Assembly: GCA_002919305.1 (NCBI GenBank)
Contig: PKFB01000053.1
Span: 1 to 55,870 of the forward strand
Direction: 5' to 3'
Source of the DNA: Actinomycetales bacterium
Lineage (GTDB): Bacteria; Actinomycetota; Actinomycetes; Mycobacteriales; Micromonosporaceae
Length of the DNA: 55,870 nucleotides
Shown here: one piece after another, positions 16,594 to 24,034 of the stretch
Layout of the letters: each line of letters begins with the position of its first letter
Numbering within the stretch: position 1 is the stretch's first letter
The notes under the pieces: model-generated
What the model was told of the DNA's origin: nothing
What the model saw: the letters and a program-made list of their open reading frames with translations, nothing else
Databases searched by the model: none
Made by a program: the position numbers and the translations under genes

Positions 16594-19347
16594 ATGCTGA
16601 CCGATCTTCAGGCCCCAGTCACCACACCGCCGGGCATGTCCGAGGGTTCCTCTCAGGCGTCACCTTCATCAGAAACCCCACGACCGACAGAGCCGATACA
16701 GCCCAGACGGCTGGGGATCACACTCGCCGGTCATGTGCTCATCGTCTGGCGGGTGGGTGATGACGCCCCGCTACAGGAGGGGTACGCGCGCGCAAAGGCC
16801 CTGCCCGTCGAAGCGGGCCGGCTCACGGTGCTGGTAGCGGCAGACGACTGGACATGGGTCGAACTGGTCGACCTGCTCACCGCGGAGCTGCCTCGCTGGC
16901 TCAATCTCGGGTACCGCTCGATCCGTCTCTTCGTATCCGGAGCCGGTGGTGATGTCGGAGGCGGTGCGGTCCCGGCCCGGGTGCTAGCCGCCCGGCTCGG
17001 CATTGAGGTGGTGGCGCCCGACGGTGAAGTCACGGGCGGTGCCGGCGCGACCCTGGTCCGCCGGGATACAGACCTCGGACACTGGTGGCACTTCCAGCGC
17101 GGACAGCGCCCCGTACGTGGCGGTTCCCGCTTCCCCACCCCGGCGTGGGAATCGGACCTGGCACGCCGGGAGGCGGTCACGATCGCGCCGGTGGTGGAGG
17201 AGATCCCGGCCGGGCTGTGGATCCACGATGGGCGGGGCGGGCAGGAAGCCGCTGCCTCCGCGTACCTCATCCCTGTCGATCCAAACCGGGTCGTCCTGCT
17301 GGTGTCTCGGCCGGGTGGTGCCCCACCTAGCGCCGCTGAGGTGTGCCGGGTGATCCTCGGGTTGCCCCGTCCGCTGTGGGACCGGGTCGTGCTCGTACCG
17401 TACGGGCCTTGGCCGGTGTCTGACTTCGGGTCGCTCATCGCCGCCTTTCTGGGCTGTCAGGTGCGGGCTCTGACTGGGCTGCCGACCCCGGACGGCGCCA
17501 GGGTGGTGGCCTTCTCCAGCAGGGGTACGCCAGCGTGGGAGCCGCTCGCGCGCGAGGTGGCGTACCCGGAAAACGCAGGTGCCTGGGCGCAGGTCGTCGC
17601 CTGGTCTCGACTCCCCGGGCTGACGGTGCCGGACTCCGAGGTAGCGCCGGTCGGGGACGGCTGGGTGGCCGAGGTGATCGCGGCGGGGTTGTGGATCCGG
17701 CCGACGTACCACACCGAGGGCGCCCTGGTGGTCCGTGGCCTGCCGACGGATCCGGACTGGTGCACCGTGATCCTGGGGGTGGTAGCGGACCGAGCGACCG
17801 CGCCGTCCCGTGACGTAGTGACCCGGGTACTCGGAAGCCTGCCGGAGAATGCCCGAAGGGCGCTGCGGATCGCGCTCCCCGCCGTTATTCACCGGCGTAC
17901 CCGGGCGTGGGCAGGGGTCCGTCGACTGGGCGCAGGTGTGAACCCGCACGTCCTGTGTGACGACGGCATGCTCCTGCCGGTGGCTGAATTCGAGACGGGA
18001 CCGCTGGGGCGCCGCCTGTCCCGCCAACCGGCCCTGCTCCGTCGTCCCCTACCGGTCTTCTCGAAGGATTCTGGTACGCGGATCCCACCAACCCCGCCCG
18101 TGCCCTCTGCACCCCCGTCACCGTCCACAGTGTCCACTCCCGTATGGACCACGCCACCGGTCGTGTCACCGCCGGTCGCGCCCGCTGGTGGAAACGGTGT
18201 GGCTGCCCCACCCGTTGACACGCCGACCGCCCCACCAATCGAGCCCGCACCAGGGGAGATGGAGAAGCCTGTTCAGGCTCCTGTGTCTGATCCCCCGGCC
18301 GAGGTACCGCCGCTTGTCGCACCACCTGTCGTGTCGGACGATGCCCCTGTCTCGTTGTTGAACAACGCCGTCGCCTCAGTCTCCCCAGACTCTGGTGACA
18401 CACCGGCCTCCATCCCGTCCCCCTCGTCCCTCGCCTCCAATTCGCCGGCGCTCCAGCCCACGCCCGACGGCCAGTCTGAGCCACCGCCACCGCAGAACAC
18501 CGCCCCGTCACCCACCGCTCCGTCACCCACCGCTCCGCCTTCCCCGACCGCTGCTGCCGTCCCCACCGCCATGACCATCCCATTTGAGGCGTACACAGCC
18601 GCCGCCACGGCCGACGACCGTGAGCTGGTGCGTACCGGATTGGGATGGCGCTACGACGCGTACGCCCAACGGATCGGAGCCCTCGCCGCTGAACGCCCAG
18701 GTATGCGGATGACCGACGGATCTGACGCCTCCCAGATCGATCTGGCAGCCGTATGTGCGTACTTCGACGACGAGCCCATGCTGCTCGGCCAGCGTGACCC
18801 CACCGGCGCGCCGAACGTCAGGCTGATCCGGGCGCATCTGGCATGCGTCGCCGCGGGGCTACGCCGTCTACCGAGCTACCCGGGTGCGGTATTCCTCGCC
18901 GGTGCCGGGAAACCGATGCCACGCCCAGGCGACATGCTAAGTAACCGGGCCTTCCTCAGCGCCACATCCGACCTGACGGCTCGTTTCGACACCCGTGTGG
19001 AGTGGGTGATCTGGTCGGTGTCAGGGCGACGCCTCGATGGGCTGGTTCCCGTCGGACGGCGCCACGAAGTGGTGTTCATCCCCGGAAGCAGGTTCTTGGT
19101 GCTCGCTGTGATTCCGTCGGCACAACCGGAGAAGCCCACGCGTCTTCTCCTGACAGAGCTCATCGGGGCTGGGGACACCAAGGCGCGACTGGACCGGGTG
19201 CGGGCCCGTCTAGAAGCGCTCGCGCAACGGCGACAGCAGACATCAAACGGTGCACTGATCAAGGTCGGGGAACCGGGCTGGCTGTACGCCGAACCGGATG
19301 AGTGGATGGTCGATGACCCGCATAAGCGTCGGTCGAGATCGGAGTGA
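16594..19347 (+). CDS. Type VII locus protein with degenerate ADP-ribosyltransferase-like C-terminus
   Basis: This protein has 917 residues. About three alpha/beta segments occupy residues 50-470, each with motifs such as VLAARLGIEVVAP; similar pieces occur in large WXG100-associated proteins. A Pro-rich disordered linker (~490-650) follows. The C-terminal ~240 residues resemble the R-S-E class of ADP-ribosyltransferases: FLSATSD (Ser789, STS-like strand) and EVVFIPGSRF with Glu825 at the catalytic position. The first-strand Arg expected in a YRG-type motif is missing (VFLAGAG), and the residue two before Glu825 is Arg rather than Glu or Gln. It may therefore be a pseudo-enzyme or a binding module. 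It follows the giant gene after 202 bases and precedes the AAA+ gene by 6 bases. Another possibility is a structural adaptor of the secretion locus. Confidence 0.65.
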   Translation: MLTDLQAPVTTPPGMSEGSSQASPSSETPRPTEPIQPRRLGITLAGHVLIVWRVGDDAPLQEGYARAKALPVEAGRLTVLVAADDWTWVELVDLLTAELPRWLNLGYRSIRLFVSGAGGDVGGGAVPARVLAARLGIEVVAPDGEVTGGAGATLVRRDTDLGHWWHFQRGQRPVRGGSRFPTPAWESDLARREAVTIAPVVEEIPAGLWIHDGRGGQEAAASAYLIPVDPNRVVLLVSRPGGAPPSAAEVCRVILGLPRPLWDRVVLVPYGPWPVSDFGSLIAAFLGCQVRALTGLPTPDGARVVAFSSRGTPAWEPLAREVAYPENAGAWAQVVAWSRLPGLTVPDSEVAPVGDGWVAEVIAAGLWIRPTYHTEGALVVRGLPTDPDWCTVILGVVADRATAPSRDVVTRVLGSLPENARRALRIALPAVIHRRTRAWAGVRRLGAGVNPHVLCDDGMLLPVAEFETGPLGRRLSRQPALLRRPLPVFSKDSGTRIPPTPPVPSAPPSPSTVSTPVWTTPPVVSPPVAPAGGNGVAAPPVDTPTAPPIEPAPGEMEKPVQAPVSDPPAEVPPLVAPPVVSDDAPVSLLNNAVASVSPDSGDTPASIPSPSSLASNSPALQPTPDGQSEPPPPQNTAPSPTAPSPTAPPSPTAAAVPTAMTIPFEAYTAAATADDRELVRTGLGWRYDAYAQRIGALAAERPGMRMTDGSDASQIDLAAVCAYFDDEPMLLGQRDPTGAPNVRLIRAHLACVAAGLRRLPSYPGAVFLAGAGKPMPRPGDMLSNRAFLSATSDLTARFDTRVEWVIWSVSGRRLDGLVPVGRRHEVVFIPGSRFLVLAVIPSAQPEKPTRLLLTELIGAGDTKARLDRVRARLEALAQRRQQTSNGALIKVGEPGWLYAEPDEWMVDDPHKRRSRSE

Positions 19348-19353
19348 CAGAGC

Positions 19354-22300
19354 ATGCAGCAGCCACAGACCCTGTCGGTGACCGGCGCGGTCGCCACGCC
19401 CGTCACGGGCGCAGCGGACGATAACGGGATGGTGCCGACTCCTCCGGTCAGTCCGGCAGCGGCGGCGGGGGCGTCAGGTGCAGCGGGTTCGTCGGGTTCC
19501 ACAGGTTCGTTGGCCGAGGTGCTGGCCGCGGCCCCGGTCGGTGGAGTCGTCCGGATCCGGCCCGGCCGATACCGGGGCTCACTGGTTCTCGAGCGTCCGG
19601 TGACGCTCGAACCCGCCGAATCCGGTGCGGCGGTGGAGTTGGTGGCTGACGGGGAACCCGCTGTTCAGGTGCGCTCCGGCACCGTGACTGTGCGCGGCAT
19701 CCAGATCTACGGCAGCCACCCGGAAGGCCCCACGGTGCATGTGACCGGCGGCCAACTCACCTTGGAGTCCTGCGACATCATCGCCGACTCAGCGGTCGCC
19801 CTCCTGGCAGAAGGGGCAGGCAGCACGCTGGGAATGACGGAGTGTGTGGTACGGAACACCGAGGGCGTCGGCATTGTGGTGACCGCGGAGGCGGGTGGCC
19901 GGTTCGACCGATGCGTCATCGAGGAGACGGCCGCCGACGGAGTACGGGTTCTCGGCGGCGCAGACCCCACTTTTGAACAGTGCCGGATCGCGTACGCGGG
20001 GGGCACCGGGCTGCTCGCCGACGGTGAGGCGGCCGGCACCGTCATGCGGTGCGAATTCACTGAGATCTCGGGCCCGGCGGTGGCGGTTGAAGGTGGTGCG
20101 ACCACGCGTCTGACCGGGACGACGGTCCACACCACCTCCTCGGTCGGGCTGGCGGTCAGAGGCGGTGCCCGCCCAGTGGTGGAGGACTGTGAGATCCGGG
20201 GCACCGGTGGGCACGGTGTGCTGCTCGATACTGAGGCCGACCCGCGTCTGGTGCGCTGCACCATCGCCGACACCGCCGAACACGGGATCCACATCGACGG
20301 GATGTCCCGGGGCTCCTTCACCGCCTGCACGGTGGCCCGCGCCGGGAGCACGGGTATCTGGGTGGATGACGCCAGCGATCCGGTGTTCACCGACTGTCAG
20401 GTACAGACCAGTGCCGACATCGGTGTCGTCGTGGCCGGCGCGGCCGCCGGCACCTATGAGCGCTTTTCGGTCTTTGACAGCGGCGGCCACGGCATCGAGA
20501 TTCGGGATGCCGCCAATCCGCTCGTCCGGCAGGCCACCGTACGCGACAGCCAAGGGCTGGGGATCGCGGTCATCAATGACGGGCGGGGCAGGATCGAGAA
20601 CTCGACCGTGGAACGCACCTTGGGCACCGGGCTGCGGATCGCAGGCGGTGGCTACCCGGACGTCCGGCGGACCCGGATTCTGAACTCCGGCGAGATCGGT
20701 GTGTTGATCGCGGCCCGCGGGCGCGGTGTTCTGCGGGAGTGCACCGTGGTCTCCGCACAGGGTGTCGGGGTCCATGTGGAGTCCGGCGGCGATGTCTCCA
20801 TCAGCCGCAGCACGGTCCGGGACTGCGCTGAGGCCGGGGTGTTAATCGCACCTGATGCCCAAGCCCGCCTGCAGGCATGCGAGGTGGCGGGTAACCGGGG
20901 TGACGGCATTGTGGTGCAGACCGAGCGGCCAGTGACGCTGCGAGACTGCGTGGTCCGCGACAACAGCGGTGCCGGGCTGGCGCGGTTGTGCTCCGGTGAG
21001 GTTCTCTCGGTGGAGAACCTCACGAGCCAGGGCAACGGTGGGGACACCACACCGGCCACGGTGACCGCACCGACCTCCCAGTCTCCCGCTGAAACGGAGA
21101 ACTCCGAGCCGCCCCTGGTCCCCACCAACGGCAACGATCCGGTGGCGCCGCTGCTGGCGGCCCTCAATTCTCTGGTCGGGCTCTCCGCAGTGAAACGGGA
21201 GGTCGCGACACTGGTCAACCTGCACCAGTTGGCCAAACGGCGAGAGCTCGCCGGACTGTCACCGCCTCCGATGGGACGGCACTTGATCTTCGCCGGCCCA
21301 CCCGGTACCGGCAAAACCACCGTCGCCCGACTTTACGGGCAGATCCTGGCCGCGCTTGGTGTGCTGCGCACCGGTCAGATCGTGGAGGTCTCCCGGGCTG
21401 ATTTGGTGGCCCAGTACGTGGGCGCTACCGCACTGAAGACCACCGAGAAGTTCGAGGAGGCGCGGGGCGGTGTGCTGTTCATCGATGAGGCGTACACCCT
21501 TGCCTCCGGTGACAGTGGAGGCGGGCCGGATTTCGGCCGGGAAGCGATCGACACCCTGGTCAAGCTGATGGAGGACCACCGCGACGACGTGGTGGTGATC
21601 GCGGCCGGCTACTCCCACGAGATGCGGAACTTCCTGAACGCTAACCCCGGTTTGGCGTCTCGGTTCTCCCGCACGATCGAGTTCGAAAGCTACACCCCGG
21701 CCGAGCTGGTCATGATCGTTGAGCGGCTCTGCCAGGCCCACAACTACACCCTGGAACACGAGACCCGGGCCGCCTTGACCACCTACTTCACCAACCTGCC
21801 CCGGGATGAATCCTTCGGCAACGGCCGAACCGCTCGGAAGGTGTTCGAGGAGATGGTGGGGCGGCAGGCCGCCCGGCTGGCCAGCCGACCCGATGCCTCG
21901 GTGGCTGACCTGACTCGGTTCCTCCCCGAAGACTTGGGAGTGACCACCGTGTCGGTGGGCGTCGGGGCTGGGAACTCCGATGAGGCCAAGGTGGACGGGC
22001 TGCTCGCGCAGCTGAACCAGATGGTGGGGCTCACCCAGGTCAAGCGGGAAGTCGCCAATATCGTCGACTTGTTGATGGCCGCGCGGCAGCGGCAACGCGC
22101 CGGGCTATCCGCCCCTGATCTGAGTCGTCACCTGATCTTCGCCGGTCCACCCGGTACCGGCAAGACCACCGTCGCCCGGTTGTACAAGGAGATCCTAACC
22201 GCGCTGGGCATCCTCCAAGGTGGACAGTTGGTCGAGGTGTCGCGCCCTGACCTGGTAGGTGAGTACATCGGTCACACCGCCCAGCGCACCAAGGAGGCGT

Positions 22301-22815
22301 TCGACCGGGCGCGGGGCGGTGTGCTGTTCATCGATGAGGCGTACACCTTGGCCCGGGAAAACCAGTCCGGCAATGACTTCGGTCGGGAAGCGATCGACAC
22401 CCTGGTCAAGCTGATGGAGGACCACCGCGACGAGGTGGTGGTGATCGCGGCGGGGTACGCGGAGGAGATGGCCCACTTCCTGAACGCCAACCCCGGTCTG
22501 GCGTCTCGGTTCTCGCGGTACATCCGGTTTGAGAACTACACCTCAGAGGAGCTGGTCACCATCTTCCACCAGCAGGCCGCAGCCGCTGGCTATGAATGTC
22601 CACAAGAGACGCTGGATGTGGTGTACCGGTACATCCAGTCTGTACCCCGAGGACGGTCCTTCGGCAATGGACGGTTCGCGCGTCAACTGCTGTCGCACGC
22701 CATCACCTGTCAGGCGAGCCGGTTGCGAAGCCTCGTCGCACCGACCGTCGACGATATGCGGATGCTGCTACCGGAAGACGTTGCCACCCTGGCGGAGGCC
22801 CACCCTGCTCTATAA
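19354..22815 (+). CDS. Right-handed beta-helix protein with two EccA/CbxX-type AAA+ ATPase domains
   Basis: This protein has 1153 residues. Residues ~55-560 are a long run of parallel beta-helix coils (recurring patterns such as GIHIDG and GVGVHVESGG, pectate-lyase-like). Two AAA+ domains of the CbxX/CfqX type follow. The first has Walker A GPPGTGKTT near residue 648 and Walker B VLFIDEAYTL near 706. The second has the same motifs near 931 and 990. EccA, the cytosolic ATPase of ESX systems, has an N-terminal TPR region and one CbxX-type domain; here a beta-helix takes the place of the TPR and the ATPase is doubled. The likely role is an energy-dependent chaperone for the secreted proteins of this locus (inference from family and context). 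The two ATPase halves share near-identical DNA blocks. A terminator-like hairpin follows the stop. Confidence 0.85.
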   Translation: MQQPQTLSVTGAVATPVTGAADDNGMVPTPPVSPAAAAGASGAAGSSGSTGSLAEVLAAAPVGGVVRIRPGRYRGSLVLERPVTLEPAESGAAVELVADGEPAVQVRSGTVTVRGIQIYGSHPEGPTVHVTGGQLTLESCDIIADSAVALLAEGAGSTLGMTECVVRNTEGVGIVVTAEAGGRFDRCVIEETAADGVRVLGGADPTFEQCRIAYAGGTGLLADGEAAGTVMRCEFTEISGPAVAVEGGATTRLTGTTVHTTSSVGLAVRGGARPVVEDCEIRGTGGHGVLLDTEADPRLVRCTIADTAEHGIHIDGMSRGSFTACTVARAGSTGIWVDDASDPVFTDCQVQTSADIGVVVAGAAAGTYERFSVFDSGGHGIEIRDAANPLVRQATVRDSQGLGIAVINDGRGRIENSTVERTLGTGLRIAGGGYPDVRRTRILNSGEIGVLIAARGRGVLRECTVVSAQGVGVHVESGGDVSISRSTVRDCAEAGVLIAPDAQARLQACEVAGNRGDGIVVQTERPVTLRDCVVRDNSGAGLARLCSGEVLSVENLTSQGNGGDTTPATVTAPTSQSPAETENSEPPLVPTNGNDPVAPLLAALNSLVGLSAVKREVATLVNLHQLAKRRELAGLSPPPMGRHLIFAGPPGTGKTTVARLYGQILAALGVLRTGQIVEVSRADLVAQYVGATALKTTEKFEEARGGVLFIDEAYTLASGDSGGGPDFGREAIDTLVKLMEDHRDDVVVIAAGYSHEMRNFLNANPGLASRFSRTIEFESYTPAELVMIVERLCQAHNYTLEHETRAALTTYFTNLPRDESFGNGRTARKVFEEMVGRQAARLASRPDASVADLTRFLPEDLGVTTVSVGVGAGNSDEAKVDGLLAQLNQMVGLTQVKREVANIVDLLMAARQRQRAGLSAPDLSRHLIFAGPPGTGKTTVARLYKEILTALGILQGGQLVEVSRPDLVGEYIGHTAQRTKEAFDRARGGVLFIDEAYTLARENQSGNDFGREAIDTLVKLMEDHRDEVVVIAAGYAEEMAHFLNANPGLASRFSRYIRFENYTSEELVTIFHQQAAAAGYECPQETLDVVYRYIQSVPRGRSFGNGRFARQLLSHAITCQASRLRSLVAPTVDDMRMLLPEDVATLAEAHPAL

Positions 22816-22828
22816 CCCCCTTCCCCGC

Positions 22829-22878
22829 TGTCCGGGTTCGGTGCGGGCTACGGCACCTCGCTCCACCGGACCCGGACA
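22829..22878. terminator. Hairpin between convergent genes (probable terminator)
   Basis: A 15-bp stem (22829-22843 with 22864-22878, one G-T wobble) encloses a 20-base loop, starting 14 bases after the stop of the AAA+ gene. It is well placed to end the type VII operon. No long T-run follows, as is usual in actinobacteria. The rest of the gap to 23095 shows nothing recognisable. Confidence 0.65.
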
Positions 22879-23095
22879 ATCTACCTATCTTCGCTATCCG
22901 CCCGCTTACCCCACGCCTCACCCTGCTCTCGTCATCCACAACCCGTACAGGAGTGGGGTCTTATGGCTCCAAGTCGATGCCCTGCAAGGGAGACACACAT
23001 GTGTCACCCATGATGCGAAAACACACGGACGGCTTACCGGATGGCTCACCGTTCCGCCCTTAGCTGGACGTGTTAACCGACGGTGGTCGGTCGGT

Positions 23096-23713
23096 TCAGC
23101 TACCCAATACATCCCCCAAGTGGGCCCGCAGGGTACGAACGGCGCAGAAGGCCCGGGACTTGACGGTACCGACCGGGATACCCAAAAGCGCCGCGGTCTC
23201 CCGCGTGGTGCTTCCCCGCAGGTACACCTCAGTGAGCACCTCCTGCTGCGCCGGAGGCAGGCTCCTGATGGCGTGCATCACCGTCCGGGTCACCAGCAAG
23301 CGTTCTACCTGATCCACAGCCGGCCCACGCTCCAGCAGACTGAGATCCACCTCCACGGGACGCGCCCGCCGGCTCCGTATGTCGTCCAAGGCGATCCGGC
23401 GAGCCACAGTGCACAACCAAGGCCGCAGCGACGGTCGACGCCAGTCGAGCCGGTCCAGGTGACGCCACGCTCGGATCATCGTCTCCTGAAGGATGTCCTC
23501 CGCCCACTGCCGGTCACCACCTGTGTAGGGCAGCAGGAAGGTCACCACGGCGGCTGCGTGCCGGGCGTACAACGCTCGAAGCCGGCTCTCCGAGGTATCA
23601 ACGGAGCGAGCGAACCGAGAGACACGTTGAAAACGACTGGCCTGCGCGTGGTCATACGAGAACTGCTGAGTACGCGAAGAGCGCGCAGCCGGGAAGGCGG
23701 TCGGTGTGCTCAC
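23096..23713 (-). CDS. ECF-type RNA polymerase sigma factor (SigL-like)
   Basis: This 205-residue protein directs core RNA polymerase to specific promoters. Sigma region 2 is seen in AEDILQETMIRAWRHLDRL and the following PWLCTVARRIALDDIR. Region 4 is seen in LPPAQQEVLTEVYLRG and the helix-turn-helix ETAALLGIPVGTVKSR, followed by a SigL-like AFCAVRTLRAHL end. The GTG at 23713 was chosen because GGGGGA lies just upstream and the ~40 residues after it already form a typical N-terminal tail; a longer ATG start at 23776 is possible. No gene for a zinc-binding anti-sigma factor is adjacent, which is unusual for SigL-type factors. It is divergent from the NB-ARC regulator and convergent with the type VII block. 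Confidence 0.85.
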   Translation of the reverse strand: MSTPTAFPAARSSRTQQFSYDHAQASRFQRVSRFARSVDTSESRLRALYARHAAAVVTFLLPYTGGDRQWAEDILQETMIRAWRHLDRLDWRRPSLRPWLCTVARRIALDDIRSRRARPVEVDLSLLERGPAVDQVERLLVTRTVMHAIRSLPPAQQEVLTEVYLRGSTTRETAALLGIPVGTVKSRAFCAVRTLRAHLGDVLGS

Positions 23714-24034
23714 GAATTCCCCCAAGCCGCTGAACCGAGGATGAACCAGAGGGAACACGACGCCCGTCGCCAGCAAACTCCACAGCTGCGGTGACCACCA
23801 TGAGATCTGACCGGCAGAACAGTTTCTGCCGGTCAGATCTGCTGATCACTTTGCGTACCTGCCTGGTCGTCCGAACGGACTACGCCCGCCTCAAGAAACC
23901 GCCCCTCTCACCATCCGTTAGGCGGATTTTGCGGTTGTTTTGAGGTTTTGGGTAAGCACTCAAAGAGAGCGCGTGTGTCATGATGATCGTCGCCCATTCG
24001 CCATGATGCTCAATGGACGGGTGAGGATTCGCGG
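23714..24034. other. Divergent intergenic region between sigma factor and NB-ARC regulator
   Basis: This 321-base gap must contain the promoters of both divergent genes. Its main feature is the perfect hairpin at 23803-23840, listed separately. The half nearer the regulator is relatively T-rich around 23930-23950. I could not define convincing -35/-10 pairs for either direction. Confidence 0.5.
23803..23840. repeat. Perfect 17-bp inverted repeat with 4-base loop
   Basis: AGATCTGACCGGCAGAA (23803-23819) is followed by CAGT and then its exact reverse complement (23824-23840). It lies about 90 bases upstream of the sigma factor start and about 195 bases upstream of the NB-ARC gene start. Because both flanking genes point away from it, it is not at the 3' end of either gene. 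A regulatory operator, a 5' leader structure or a barrier to divergent transcription are all possible. Confidence 0.9.
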
